Below are positions 35,585 to 44,761 of a stretch of 64,000 bases of DNA, one piece after another. Made by a program: the position numbers and the translations under genes. Position 1 is the first letter of the stretch; each line of letters starts with the position of its first letter. The DNA comes from Duodenibacillus massiliensis (lineage in GTDB: Bacteria > Pseudomonadota > Gammaproteobacteria > Burkholderiales > Burkholderiaceae_F): assembly GCF_900128485.1 (NCBI RefSeq), contig NZ_LT635859.1:144848-208847 (forward strand), read 5' to 3'. The notes under the pieces are model-generated. The model was not told the DNA's origin. It searched no databases and was given only the letters and a program-made list of their open reading frames with translations.

Positions 35585-37198
35585 ATGCCGCAGATTTTCC
35601 GTGATCCCGATGCAACGCCCGAGGAGCGCCGCGCAGGCGTTGTTGAGGCTTTAAAGAGCATACTCGGGCGCTACGACGTCACGTTTTCTTTTTCGGAAAG
35701 CCCTAAGACCGACGGTAAAACCGTCTGGCTCGGAAACCTCGATCCCGATGATGAAAGCTTTGAAACCTTTGCGCTCGGCCACGGCATCCACGAGATGATG
35801 CACGTCACGCAGACGGATATGAGCGCTTTTGCCGCCAAAGAGAAAACGGAACTCACCGCCGGGCTTATCAACGTCCTGGAAGACGTCCGCATCGACACCT
35901 ACGGCATGCGGCTTAACCGCCTCTACGGCGTCTGGCGCAATTGTCTCGCGGAAAAACTTGAGGAAAACGGGCGTCTGGCGGCCGCTTCCTACAAGGACCT
36001 GCCGCCCGCAGCACTTTTCTGCACGTGGCTTCATGCCGAACTCATGGCCCGGGAAAAGATGGACTGGGCCGTGAAGTTCAAAGACCTTCTGAGGGCGGAA
36101 GTCGCAAAGCACCTGCCGTCCGCGCTTCTTGACCGCGTTCTCAATGAGGCGCAGGACGCAGGAAATCTTGCCGACACCGCCGCCGTCATGGCGCTTGCCG
36201 AGAGCATTGAAAAGACGGTGCGCGCTGAACTCACTGCGGCCCCGCAGGCAACTCAGGAAGGTGCCGCACAAAACCCCGCCAAGGCGCGGTTTACCAAAAC
36301 ACTGCTTACTGCACAGCACACCGGAAGCGGCCACACGCACTGTCTGGAAGGCGCAGCCTCTGAGGAGCCCGCGCGCGGCAGTCTGCCGCATGTGCAGGAG
36401 GCGCTTTACCGCGTGGCAGACCCCGACGCCGTTGAACCGGACGTGGATACCCCCGAGGAAAAGAAGCTTTTCACGGAAAGCTTTTACGGAAAATTTGAAG
36501 AAATTGAAAAGCTCAGAGACGCGTTTGAAGCGCTTTTTGCCGGGCCCGCGGAAAACGATGACACGGACGCCGCTTCGGACGGTGACGACCTCACCGAGGA
36601 CGCGCCCGTTGACATCCTTTTAAAAGAACCCCGGCTTTTTGCCAAACGGGGAACGCCCGTAAAAAAGCCCTCGGGACACCTCATGATGCTTTTGGACCGC
36701 TCCGGTTCCATGGGTGTGGAGCGACTCTCCTCGGCCAAAGCGGCCGTCGCCCTCATTTACCGGTCCGCAAAAAAGGTGAACGGCATCACCGTCACTGCCG
36801 CAGCCTTTCCCGGCCCCAACAAAACGGACATTCTGCCGTTGACGGCTGACGCAGCCGTCACTGCCGAAGACTTTATCCGGCGCTTTGCACCGCTTTCCTC
36901 CTGGGGCGCAACGCCGATTGCTGAAGCGATTGACTGGGCCCGCGACCAGATGGACGCCGTGGAGAGCGAGAGAAAACTCCTTCTTATCATCACCGACGGC
37001 GACTTCCCTGAGGATTTCTTCATCCCTCACGAGAAAACGCTCACCGGGCACGGCATTGAATTGGCGGTCTTAGCAATTGCGAGCGACACCGAACCCGAAG
37101 GGATCAACGCCCTTGTGGTTGAAGAGGATGCCGCGATTGCCGACACACTCATTGCGCTTATTAAAAACACCGACTTCTCGCGGGAACTCACGCAGTAG
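35585..37198 (+). CDS. CobT-like protein with HExxH and VWA domains
   Basis: A 537-residue protein. The N-terminal part has TDGKTVWLGNLDP, then HGIHEMMHVTQTD with HExxH at 69-73, and NVLEDVRIDTYG (Glu99-Asp100), the pattern of zincin-like CobT/VWA-associated domains. A charged linker (220-330) leads to a C-terminal von Willebrand A domain with the MIDAS motif LLDRSGSMG, the Thr in WGATPIAEAI and TDGDFPED. Relatives act with a MoxR/CobS-type AAA+ ATPase in metal insertion or protein remodelling, but none lies here. I take ATG 35585, since the in-frame TTG 35576 is too close to the AGGA site. Its own terminator follows. Confidence 0.8.
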   Translation: MPQIFRDPDATPEERRAGVVEALKSILGRYDVTFSFSESPKTDGKTVWLGNLDPDDESFETFALGHGIHEMMHVTQTDMSAFAAKEKTELTAGLINVLEDVRIDTYGMRLNRLYGVWRNCLAEKLEENGRLAAASYKDLPPAALFCTWLHAELMAREKMDWAVKFKDLLRAEVAKHLPSALLDRVLNEAQDAGNLADTAAVMALAESIEKTVRAELTAAPQATQEGAAQNPAKARFTKTLLTAQHTGSGHTHCLEGAASEEPARGSLPHVQEALYRVADPDAVEPDVDTPEEKKLFTESFYGKFEEIEKLRDAFEALFAGPAENDDTDAASDGDDLTEDAPVDILLKEPRLFAKRGTPVKKPSGHLMMLLDRSGSMGVERLSSAKAAVALIYRSAKKVNGITVTAAAFPGPNKTDILPLTADAAVTAEDFIRRFAPLSSWGATPIAEAIDWARDQMDAVESERKLLLIITDGDFPEDFFIPHEKTLTGHGIELAVLAIASDTEPEGINALVVEEDAAIADTLIALIKNTDFSRELTQ

Positions 37199-37207
37199 AC
37201 AAACAGC

Positions 37208-37245
37208 AAAAAGCCCTGCCGACGATCTCGAACAGGGCTTTTTTT
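37208..37245 (+). terminator. Terminator after the CobT-like gene
   Basis: AAAAAGCCCTG/CAGGGCTTTTT with a 14-nt loop and a run of seven T, 10 bp after the stop. Confidence 0.88.
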
Positions 37246-37260
37246 CAACCGAGCAACCGG

Positions 37261-37785
37261 TCAGAGCGCGTCGCCGAACTTGGCGCGGCAGTTGGCGAGG
37301 TGCTTTTCAATGCCGATGTCGTCGTAGCACTCAAAGGGCTGATGAATCCAGGGGCTGTCGGTGTACTGAACGACCGAGTAGTCCGGATGAAACACCGAGC
37401 AGGCCTTCACCCAAATGACGGCCACACGGATTTCGGTGATCTGCGGGTAGTTGCGCTTTAAGTGTTCCACCACCTTTTTAATCGTGGCGCCCGAGTCACA
37501 GAGGTCGTCGACCAAAAGAAGCTTTCCCTTTAACTCCGACACGCCCGTGATGTACTTGGCGATATCGAGATCCCCCTGCACGGTACCTGCGGCTTCACGG
37601 TAGGAACTCGTCGTCATGATCGCCAGGGGCTTACTGTAGACGCGGCTGAAGATGTCGCCGGGGCGCATGCCGCCGCGGGCCAGACACAGAAGCGAGTCAA
37701 ACTCCCAGCCGCTTGCGCCCACACGGGCGACAAGACGTTCGCAGAGATCGCGGTATTGGTTCCAGTCAATATGATCGTGTTGCAT
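37261..37785 (-). CDS. Phosphoribosyltransferase, xanthine/hypoxanthine type
   Basis: A 174-residue type I phosphoribosyltransferase that couples PRPP to a purine base. The PRPP loop is LLLVDDLCDSGATIKKVVEH; the N-terminal part has FDSLLCLARGGMRPGDIFSR and the C-terminal WIHQPFE resembles the hood of Gpt/HGPRT enzymes. The base specificity is not clear. I choose ATG 37785 (MQHDHIDWNQYRDLCERLV); an in-frame ATG 15 nt upstream is possible. It lies downstream of purA but is separated from it by a terminator, so it likely has its own promoter. Confidence 0.85.
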   Translation of the reverse strand: MQHDHIDWNQYRDLCERLVARVGASGWEFDSLLCLARGGMRPGDIFSRVYSKPLAIMTTSSYREAAGTVQGDLDIAKYITGVSELKGKLLLVDDLCDSGATIKKVVEHLKRNYPQITEIRVAVIWVKACSVFHPDYSVVQYTDSPWIHQPFECYDDIGIEKHLANCRAKFGDAL

Positions 37786-37823
37786 AGTGCGTGCAGTCAA
37801 AAGAAAACAGGCGGCCCGCTATT

Positions 37824-37861
37824 GAAAAACAGGCGGTTCGACCAAAATCAGAACCGCCTGT
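37824..37861 (-). terminator. Terminator after purA
   Basis: On the minus strand a perfect 11-bp stem ACAGGCGGTTC/GAACCGCCTGT with an 11-nt loop is followed by TTTTTC, 30 bp beyond the purA stop. Confidence 0.9.
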
Positions 37862-37890
37862 GCGAGTCGTAACTTAGTATTTTAGCTGAG

Positions 37891-39183
37891 TTACGCGAAC
37901 GGGTTATCCAAGAGAATCGTCTGGCTTCTGTCGGGGCCCGTGGAAACAAGGGCAATCGGGCAGCCGGCGACTTCGGAGAGGCGCTTCAGATACCGGCGGG
38001 CCGATTCAGGGAGATCCTCCCAGCGCGTCACGCCGAACGTGCTTTCCTTCCAGCCCGGGAATTCTTCGTAAACCGGTTCGCAGCGGGCGGCAGCGTCAGC
38101 GCCGTAAGGCATGAGATCAACTTCCTGGCCGTCAACCTTGTAACCCACGGCAAGCTTTACCTTCTCCATACCGTCAAAGACGTCAAGCTTCATGACGGCA
38201 AGCCCCGTGAGACCGTTAATCTGCACGGCGCGGCGCAGTGCGGCACCGTCAAACCAGCCGCAGCGGCGCGGACGCCCCGTCACGGCACCGAATTCGTTGC
38301 CCTTCTTGCGGAGTTCTTCTCCGACGGCGTCCTCAAGTTCCGTCGGGAAGGGGCCGCTGCCCACACGGGTGCAGTAGGCCTTGGTGATGCCCAAAATGTA
38401 GTTGAGACGCTGAGGACCGACGCCCGCACCTGCGCTTGCCGAACCCGCCACCGTATTGGACGACGTTACGAAGGGATAGGTCCCGTGATCGATGTCAAGC
38501 ATCGAACCCTGGGCGCCCTCAAAGAGGAACTGCTTACCGGCGTCCATGGCGCGGTTCAGTTCCGCGGAGACGTCTTTGACCATCGGAGCGAGACGGTCGG
38601 CGTAGGAAAGCGCGTCATCGATCACCTTCTGGGGATCAAGCGCTTCGGCCTTGAGGTAATTTTTCAGAACGAAGTTGTGCAGTTCGAGAATCGAACGAAC
38701 ACGCTCGGCAAACACGGCCGGCTGATAGAGGTCAGCGACACGCACGCTGCGGCGCGCGACCTTGTCTTCATAGGCCGGACCGATGCCGCGGCCCGTAGTG
38801 CCGATTTTCTTAGCCCCAAGAGCCGCTTCACGCGCGTGATCGAGCGCAATATGGTACGGCATGATGAGCGGGCAGTTACCCGAGACATGCAAGCGGGGTT
38901 CGGCATCCACGCCGTGGCTCTTTAATTCATCGATTTCACGGAAGAAAGCTTCCGGGCTCAGAACAACACCGTTACCGAGGTAGCACTGAGACGTCGGATG
39001 CATGATGCCCGAGGGAATCAGACGCAAAATGGTCTTGTTGCCGTTGATGACAAGCGTATGGCCTGCGTTATGGCCGCCGTTAAAGCGAACAACGCCGTCC
39101 ACCTTTTCGGTAAGCCAGTCGACAATCTTACCCTTACCCTCGTCACCCCACTGGGCGCCGACCACCACGACGTTCTTTGACAT
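37891..39183 (-). CDS. purA: Adenylosuccinate synthetase
   Basis: A 430-residue GTP-dependent enzyme for the first committed step from IMP to AMP. It has the P-loop-like [16 protein letters not shown] at the start, [49 protein letters not shown], and [16 protein letters not shown]. Full length. The last gene of the hfq-to-purA cluster; 12 bp after hisZ. Confidence 0.97.
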   Translation of the reverse strand: MSKNVVVVGAQWGDEGKGKIVDWLTEKVDGVVRFNGGHNAGHTLVINGNKTILRLIPSGIMHPTSQCYLGNGVVLSPEAFFREIDELKSHGVDAEPRLHVSGNCPLIMPYHIALDHAREAALGAKKIGTTGRGIGPAYEDKVARRSVRVADLYQPAVFAERVRSILELHNFVLKNYLKAEALDPQKVIDDALSYADRLAPMVKDVSAELNRAMDAGKQFLFEGAQGSMLDIDHGTYPFVTSSNTVAGSASAGAGVGPQRLNYILGITKAYCTRVGSGPFPTELEDAVGEELRKKGNEFGAVTGRPRRCGWFDGAALRRAVQINGLTGLAVMKLDVFDGMEKVKLAVGYKVDGQEVDLMPYGADAAARCEPVYEEFPGWKESTFGVTRWEDLPESARRYLKRLSEVAGCPIALVSTGPDRSQTILLDNPFA

Positions 39184-39195
39184 ATTCAGTTGCTC

Positions 39196-40377
39196 CTAAC
39201 GGCGGGGCTTGATGACCCTGAGCTCAACCGAGCCCTCACCCCGCACGAGTTCGTGCGTTAAAGTAAAACGTTCGGCCGCCGCCAAGGGGCTCTCCCCGGG
39301 CAACAGCGAAATCACAATTTTGCCGCAAGCGCGCAGTTTTTCAACCTCGCGCCGGTAGTCCTTGTCCGTAACCGTTGCATCCGCGAGCACCGCTTCGGGC
39401 CGAATGTCCTTTTCCGAGGCATTCAAAACGGCGGAAAGCTCCCGCAGATACACGGTAAAACCGCAGGCCGGCCGCGGCCGGCCGAACGCCAGACCGACTC
39501 CATCATAGCGCCCGCCTCTCAAAACCGCCTGAGCATATTGCGGTATGTTCACCGAGAAGGTGGCGCCGGTGAGGTACTGATAGCCGTGCACGTCACAGAA
39601 GTCAAAACTCACTTCGTCCGCGCCGCACGTTTTCCCGAGTTCCCGTGCTTCGGCCAGGGCCTTTTGCACGGCCCCGGAGGCGGGCAGCAGTTTCTCGAGT
39701 TCATCAATGACGGAAGCGTCCCCGAAGTGCGTCAGAAGCGCAGAAAGCGCCGCGTGCGTCGCGGGCTTTAAAGTTGCGGCCGCACTTTCCAGAGCCGTCG
39801 GATCCTTCATACGGAGCGCGCGTAAAATCGCATGCAGTTCTTCTTCGTTTAACGCACGGTCAGCGGCTAAAAGCGCGCGGACAATCGCGGTGTGACCGAT
39901 ATCGACGTGGACCTTTTCCACCCCCAAAAGCCGCAGCGTCTTCACAGCAAGCCGGATCATGTAGCGGTCGGCTTCTTCGCCCGAGCAGCCGAAAAGTTCG
40001 GCCCCGGCCACAAAGGGTTCGCGGGACGCAAGCGGATGCAGAGGCCTGGCGTGCAGGCAGGTTGCGGCGTAGCAGAGGCGGCTCACCCCGGTGCTGTTCA
40101 GAATATGCGCGTCAATGCGCGCAATCTGCGGCGTGATGTCGGCTCTTAAGCCCACCATGCGGCCGTTGGCCTGGTCCATGAACTTAAAGGTGTTGTTGTC
40201 AAGGTCGCTGCCGCTTCCCGTCAAAAGAGACGAGACAAACTCAATCATCGGCGGCTCAACCTGCTCAAAGCCGTGAGACGCGAAAAGATCCAGACACGTC
40301 CTGCGCATTTTTTCGAGCACACGCATCTGCTGCGGCAGGATGTCTGCCATGTTGTCGGGCAAAAGCCAGGTAGCCAT
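39196..40377 (-). CDS. hisZ: ATP phosphoribosyltransferase regulatory subunit
   Basis: A 393-residue class II aminoacyl-tRNA-synthetase-like protein without tRNA charging function; it activates the short form of HisG in histidine synthesis. It shows WLLPDNMADILPQQM, VGLRADITPQIARIDAH, SVNIPQYAQAVLRGGRYDGV and the C-terminal GFTVYLREL. The hisG partner is not in the window. It lies between DUF2065 and purA, as usual in betaproteobacteria. Confidence 0.95.
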   Translation of the reverse strand: MATWLLPDNMADILPQQMRVLEKMRRTCLDLFASHGFEQVEPPMIEFVSSLLTGSGSDLDNNTFKFMDQANGRMVGLRADITPQIARIDAHILNSTGVSRLCYAATCLHARPLHPLASREPFVAGAELFGCSGEEADRYMIRLAVKTLRLLGVEKVHVDIGHTAIVRALLAADRALNEEELHAILRALRMKDPTALESAAATLKPATHAALSALLTHFGDASVIDELEKLLPASGAVQKALAEARELGKTCGADEVSFDFCDVHGYQYLTGATFSVNIPQYAQAVLRGGRYDGVGLAFGRPRPACGFTVYLRELSAVLNASEKDIRPEAVLADATVTDKDYRREVEKLRACGKIVISLLPGESPLAAAERFTLTHELVRGEGSVELRVIKPRR

Positions 40378-40378
40378 T

Positions 40379-40570
40379 TCAAGTAATCTCCGTCACGGTC
40401 CAGATGACTGTGAGTGCCGCCGCAAGAATCACCAGAGCAACGCGCCGCACAAACGCCTCATCGGCCTTTGAAAGTTCCGCTAGCGACCGCTTCCATAAGT
40501 GCGGAGCAATCACCGGAAAAAGGCTTTCAAAGACCGCGGCAAACGCAAGCGCCAGAACGATGACTTTCAT
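40379..40570 (-). CDS. DUF2065 family small membrane protein
   Basis: A 63-residue protein with two hydrophobic segments (about 3-22 and 42-60), the second preceded by basic residues. MKVIVLALAFAAVFESLFPV and PHLWKR fit DUF2065 (YjeT-like), which lies beside hflKC and hisZ/purA in many proteobacteria. The function is unknown. The stop is 1 bp before the hisZ start. Confidence 0.88.
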   Translation of the reverse strand: MKVIVLALAFAAVFESLFPVIAPHLWKRSLAELSKADEAFVRRVALVILAAALTVIWTVTEIT

Positions 40571-40597
40571 GGGGTCGGCAACGGACGGTCGGTACCG

Positions 40598-41473
40598 TTA
40601 CTTATTGTTTTTGTCGTTTTTGAAGTAACGGAAGAATTCACCGTTGGTGTCGGTGACCATCACGTCACCCTTTTTGCCGAAAGCTTCACGGTAGGCTTCA
40701 ACACTGCGGTAAAAGCGCGCGAATTCCGGATCCCGGCCGAAGGCTTCGGCGTAGATGCGGTTGGCTTCGGCGTCCCCCGCGCCCTTAATCTTCTGGGCGT
40801 CACGGTAGGCCTGCGCAAGAATCACTTCACGCTGACGGTCGGCGTCGGCCCGGATCTTTTCGGCTTCCGCGGCACCCGTGGAGCGTTCTTCGCTGGCCAC
40901 ACGCTTACGTTCGGCTTCCATGCGGCGGTAGACGGACTCGGAAATTTCCGGCGTAAAGTCCACGCGCTTTAAGCGCACGTCAACGATTTCGATACCGACG
41001 TCCTTGACGCGGGCCTGCAGGCCCGTGCTGATGTCACGCATCGCCTGCTCGCGGCCGCGGGAGGTGATTTCGTTCACGGTACGGCGGTTCACGGTCTGGT
41101 TTAAGACGTCGCGCAAAAGGGCGGAGACACGGTCTTCGGCGGCGCGTTCACTGCCCTGAAAGGACACCCAGTAAAGGCGCGGATCGCCAATACGCCACTT
41201 CACGAAGCTGTCGATGAGAAGGTTCTTTTTTTCGCTTGTCTGCACGAGGTCGGCCTGCGGCGTGTCAAGCGACAAAATGCGCTTATCAAGGTAAACCACG
41301 TTCTGCAGGGGCGCAGGCAGCTTCACGTACAGGCCCGGTTCAGCCTGAATGTGCTTAAGTTCCCCGAGGCCGAAGACAAGTGCGTACTCACGCTCGCCCA
41401 CGGTATAAAGGCACAGACGCGCAAGGCCCGCGATCACGGCAACGGCCACCACGAGTGTTGTCAGTTTTTTCAC
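40598..41473 (-). CDS. hflC: FtsH protease modulator HflC
   Basis: A 291-residue SPFH/prohibitin-type membrane protein. An N-terminal signal anchor (MKKLTTLVVAVAVIAGLARL) precedes the periplasmic SPFH domain (EREYALVFGLGELKHIQAEP, VDKRI-like YLDKRILSLDTP) and a helical part (EAERKRVASEERSTGAAEA). HflC and HflK form the cage around the FtsH protease. 18 bp after hflK. Confidence 0.96.
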   Translation of the reverse strand: MKKLTTLVVAVAVIAGLARLCLYTVGEREYALVFGLGELKHIQAEPGLYVKLPAPLQNVVYLDKRILSLDTPQADLVQTSEKKNLLIDSFVKWRIGDPRLYWVSFQGSERAAEDRVSALLRDVLNQTVNRRTVNEITSRGREQAMRDISTGLQARVKDVGIEIVDVRLKRVDFTPEISESVYRRMEAERKRVASEERSTGAAEAEKIRADADRQREVILAQAYRDAQKIKGAGDAEANRIYAEAFGRDPEFARFYRSVEAYREAFGKKGDVMVTDTNGEFFRYFKNDKNNK

Positions 41474-41491
41474 TTTTCTCTCTCCCTACTC

Positions 41492-42982
41492 TCAGCGGCC
41501 GCGCAGACGCAGCATTTCACGCGGATCGATATCGCGGACAACCGGCTGCTGCACTGCAGCGGGTGCCTGCACGGCGGGCGTCGTTGTACTCTGAGGCGCG
41601 GTATCCGTCACCTTGGCTTCCGACGCGGACTTTTCCATGAGCTTATCCAAAGGCAGATAGAGCAGATTGTTGTTGGTTTTGGTGTCAACGAGGATCTTGG
41701 AGGAGTTGGCGTAGAGCTCCTTCATGATGTCGACGTAGAGGCGGTCACGGGTCACCTCAGGCGCCTTTTCGTACTGCGCGAGAATCTTCTTGAAGCGCTC
41801 GGCGTCACCGCGGGCGGCCTCGGTCACGCGGGCCTTGTAGCCTTCGGCTTCTTGGTTGAGGCGCGAAGCCATACCGCGGGCCTTCGGGATGACGCCGTTG
41901 GCGTAGGCTTCACCTTCGTTGATCTGGCGCTCACGGTCCTGGCCGGCTTTGACCGCATCGTTAAAGGCAGCCTGCACCTGTTCCGGGGGCTGAGCGTTCT
42001 GGATCGCGACGCTCATCACCTCGATACCCGTGTTGTAGCGGTCAAGCATTGACTGCATGCCCGTTTTCACGCTCTCGGCAATTTCCTGCTTGCTTTCAAA
42101 AAGGACCGAATCCATGGTCTTGCGGCCCACGACTTCGCGCATGGCGCTTTCGGCGGCATGCACCACGGACTGATCAGGGTCACGGGTCTTAAAGAGGTAG
42201 TCCTTGGCGGCATTCGGGCGGATACGGTACTGCACGTTAAACTGCACGTCGACGATGTTTTCATCGTCGGTAAGCATCAGCGCTTCCCGTAAGCGGCTCG
42301 TCGTTCCGCGGATACCGATCTCAGCCTTTCGGACGCTTGAGACGTCCACGATTTCGGCCTCCTGAATGGGCCAGGGCATGCGCCAGTTAAAACCGGCGGA
42401 GGCGTCCTTGGTGTACTTGCCGAAGGTCGTCACGACACCCACCTGCCCTTCAGGGACGATGTAAAAGCCGCTTGCGGCCCACGCGACGACCGCAACGCAG
42501 GCAAGTACGGCAATGCCGCCCAAACCGAAACCCACGCCGTCGGGCACCTTCGGGAAACGCGAACGGTTGCCGCGGCCTGAGGGCGGGTTATTCGACGGGG
42601 GTTCGTCCCCGCCGTTATCGGGCCTGAAGTCGTTTAACCCGCGGTCATCAAAATTTTTTTCCTGCGGGTTTCTGCCGCGGTTAGCCTGCCCGCGACCGCC
42701 CAAAAGGCCGCCCAAGGCACGGTTAAAGTCATCCCAGAGCTGATCAAGGTCCGCGGCGCCGTTTTGCTGCTGCCGGGGGCGGCTGTTATTGTCGGCGCGC
42801 GGCTCTTCAGCGCGCGGCATATCCCCGCGCGGCGCCTCGGCCTGAGGCGCACCGGTCCGGGGCGCATCGCTTCCTGCGGGCTGCGTGTTTTCCGCCTCAT
42901 TTTTGGGCGTCTCGCCTCCGGTCTGCTCCGGTTTTGTCTGATCGTCGCCGGTACGGCCCCAGCGGGGGTCATTAAGGGACAT
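41492..42982 (-). CDS. hflK: FtsH protease modulator HflK
   Basis: A 496-residue partner of HflC. The cytosolic N-terminus (1-140) is long and low in complexity: Pro/Glu/Ala repeats such as EAPRGDMPRAEEPRAD and a Gly/Asn/Arg part with the family block LDQLWDDFNRALGGLLGG. One membrane segment follows (IAVLACVAVVAWAASGFYIV), then the SPFH domain (EGQVGVVTTFGKY, GFNWRMPWPIQEAEIVDV) and the helical region. The N-terminus is some 60-70 residues longer than in E. coli. Confidence 0.96.
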   Translation of the reverse strand: MSLNDPRWGRTGDDQTKPEQTGGETPKNEAENTQPAGSDAPRTGAPQAEAPRGDMPRAEEPRADNNSRPRQQQNGAADLDQLWDDFNRALGGLLGGRGQANRGRNPQEKNFDDRGLNDFRPDNGGDEPPSNNPPSGRGNRSRFPKVPDGVGFGLGGIAVLACVAVVAWAASGFYIVPEGQVGVVTTFGKYTKDASAGFNWRMPWPIQEAEIVDVSSVRKAEIGIRGTTSRLREALMLTDDENIVDVQFNVQYRIRPNAAKDYLFKTRDPDQSVVHAAESAMREVVGRKTMDSVLFESKQEIAESVKTGMQSMLDRYNTGIEVMSVAIQNAQPPEQVQAAFNDAVKAGQDRERQINEGEAYANGVIPKARGMASRLNQEAEGYKARVTEAARGDAERFKKILAQYEKAPEVTRDRLYVDIMKELYANSSKILVDTKTNNNLLYLPLDKLMEKSASEAKVTDTAPQSTTTPAVQAPAAVQQPVVRDIDPREMLRLRGR

Positions 42983-43063
42983 ATCAATTCCTCTCTGAGT
43001 TTATATTCAATCAGCGGGTCTGCCGGCACAACGCGTCTCCCCGGTGCCGTCAGCTTCCGCACA

Positions 43064-44275
43064 TCAGTTTTTCGGGTCCGAAAGGTTGTCGTTGCCGTCC
43101 AAAATTTCCGCCGCCTCGCGCTCCCAGTCTTCGGGTTCCCGGGGCAACGATTTGTTTTCCTCGGCCCAGACGTGCTTAAACTCTGCCACGGCATGACGCA
43201 GATCGTCAATGCCCTCGCCCGTTAAGGCGCTCACCGTCACGGACTTCACCGTGCCGTCGTCGCGCCTGACAATCCCGGGCGTCATCCCCGAACGGTCGAT
43301 TTTATTAAAGACTGTGATGACGGGGACGGTGTCGGCCTCAATTTCACGTAAAACTTCGTTAACCGAAGCAATCTGCTCGTCTTTGACGGCCGAGCTTGAA
43401 TCAACGACGTGTAAGAGAAGATCAGCATGCACCGTCTCATCAAGCGTTGACTTAAAGGCGTTCACAAGCTGATGCGGAAGCCCCCGGATAAAGCCCACGG
43501 TGTCGCTTGCGACAATCCAGTCTTCGCCCTCAAGCCAGCAGCGTCTTGCCGTTGTATCAAGCGTGGCAAAAAGCTGATCGGCCGCATAGGTTTCCGCGCG
43601 CGTCAAACGGTTAAAAAGCGTGGACTTTCCGGCATTGGTGTAGCCCACAAGGCTCACCGTCATCGTTTCGCCTTCGCTGCGGGATTTGCGCTGCGTGTCA
43701 CGCTGCTTCTGCAGTTTTTTGAGCTGATCCCTGAGTTGCTTCACGCGGTTGGAAAGCAGACGCCTGTCCAACTCAATCTGCTTTTCACCGGGGCCGCCGG
43801 TCTTACCGAGGCCGCCTCTCTGGCGCTCCAGGTGCGTCCACCCGCGCACAAGGCGCGTGGCGAGGTGCTCAAGGCGCGCCAGCTCCACCTGCAGGCGCCC
43901 TTCCTTACTTTTGGCGCGCCGGCGGAAAATTTCAAGAATGAGTTCGGTTCTGTCCATCACCGCTATGCCGCAGGCCTGCGCGATGTTGCGCTCCTGGGCG
44001 GCCGAGAGCGCCGCATCAAAGACGACGATGCTGGCTTTTGCTGCCTGCGCGAGATTTTTGATCTCTTCGATTTTGCCGCTTCCTAAAAACGTTGCGGCAT
44101 CGGGTTTGTCGCGGCGGGCGGCAAGAAAACCTGCGGGGACAAGACCGTCGGAGCGCACGAGTTCCGCGAGCTCATCGCCCGCATCAGCCCAGACGGTGCG
44201 GCCGATGGCGACCGTGACAAGAAACGCGCGGGTAGGTTCGGCCTCCCGCGCGCTTTCATAACGAAACTTGGTCAA
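43064..44275 (-). CDS. hflX: GTPase HflX
   Basis: A 403-residue ribosome-splitting heat-shock GTPase. N-terminal HflX domain (DKPDAATFLGSGKIEEIKNL, RTELILEIFRRRAKSKEGRL, GPGEKQIELDRRLLSNRVK), then the G domain [35 protein letters not shown] and NKIDRSG. I take TTG 44275 as start: GGAAGAG at the hfq end lies 7 nt upstream, it is 1 bp after hfq, and no ATG fits. The longer reading from 44392 would lie inside hfq. Confidence 0.92.
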   Translation of the reverse strand: MTKFRYESAREAEPTRAFLVTVAIGRTVWADAGDELAELVRSDGLVPAGFLAARRDKPDAATFLGSGKIEEIKNLAQAAKASIVVFDAALSAAQERNIAQACGIAVMDRTELILEIFRRRAKSKEGRLQVELARLEHLATRLVRGWTHLERQRGGLGKTGGPGEKQIELDRRLLSNRVKQLRDQLKKLQKQRDTQRKSRSEGETMTVSLVGYTNAGKSTLFNRLTRAETYAADQLFATLDTTARRCWLEGEDWIVASDTVGFIRGLPHQLVNAFKSTLDETVHADLLLHVVDSSSAVKDEQIASVNEVLREIEADTVPVITVFNKIDRSGMTPGIVRRDDGTVKSVTVSALTGEGIDDLRHAVAEFKHVWAEENKSLPREPEDWEREAAEILDGNDNLSDPKN

Positions 44276-44276
44276 A

Positions 44277-44516
44277 TTACTCTTCCGGAATACTCGGCAT
44301 GTTGACGGCGCGGGTCGGAACGACCGTGCTGATGGCGTGCTTGTAGACCATCTGCGTGACGGTGTTGCGTAAAAGCACCACGTACTGATCAAAGCTTTCC
44401 ACCTGCCCCTGAAGCTTTATTCCGTTCACGAGGTAAATGGAAACCGGAATATGTTCCTTCCTGAGGATGTTGAGAAACGGGTCTTGTAACAGCTGCCCTT
44501 TGTTGATCGTGCTCAT
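44277..44516 (-). CDS. hfq: RNA chaperone Hfq
   Basis: A 79-residue Sm-like protein that pairs small RNAs with mRNAs. [20 protein letters not shown] is Sm1 start, [20 protein letters not shown] and the Sm2 core [12 protein letters not shown] are intact, with the proximal-face Gln8 and the YKHA motif. The C-terminal tail is short (about 10 residues). GGAGAAG precedes the ATG. First gene of the hfq-hflXKC cluster. Confidence 0.97.
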   Translation of the reverse strand: MSTINKGQLLQDPFLNILRKEHIPVSIYLVNGIKLQGQVESFDQYVVLLRNTVTQMVYKHAISTVVPTRAVNMPSIPEE

Positions 44517-44592
44517 GTTTTTTCTTCTCCGGCACGGGTTTAACGACCGCGCCTTGGCAATAGTTTTTGTTGTTGGTGCCTCGGGCATACGC

Positions 44593-44631
44593 CCAGAAAG
44601 AAACGGCAAAGGTCTGAAAATCCCCTTTGCC
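44593..44631 (-). terminator. Terminator after der
   Basis: On the minus strand GGCAAAGG/CCTTTGCC with an 11-nt loop is followed by GTTTCTTTC. It separates the ndk-to-der cluster from hfq. Confidence 0.6.
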
Positions 44632-44761
44632 GGCTTACTTTCTGTCTGCGGACGTACGTGTCCGGGGAACGGATTGGGTTATCTTATCATCACTTCAGAC
44701 GGCCGGTTGCGGTGAAACCACACGCCGGCCGGAAAAAATGTACGCATTTGTCACGCAAAGA

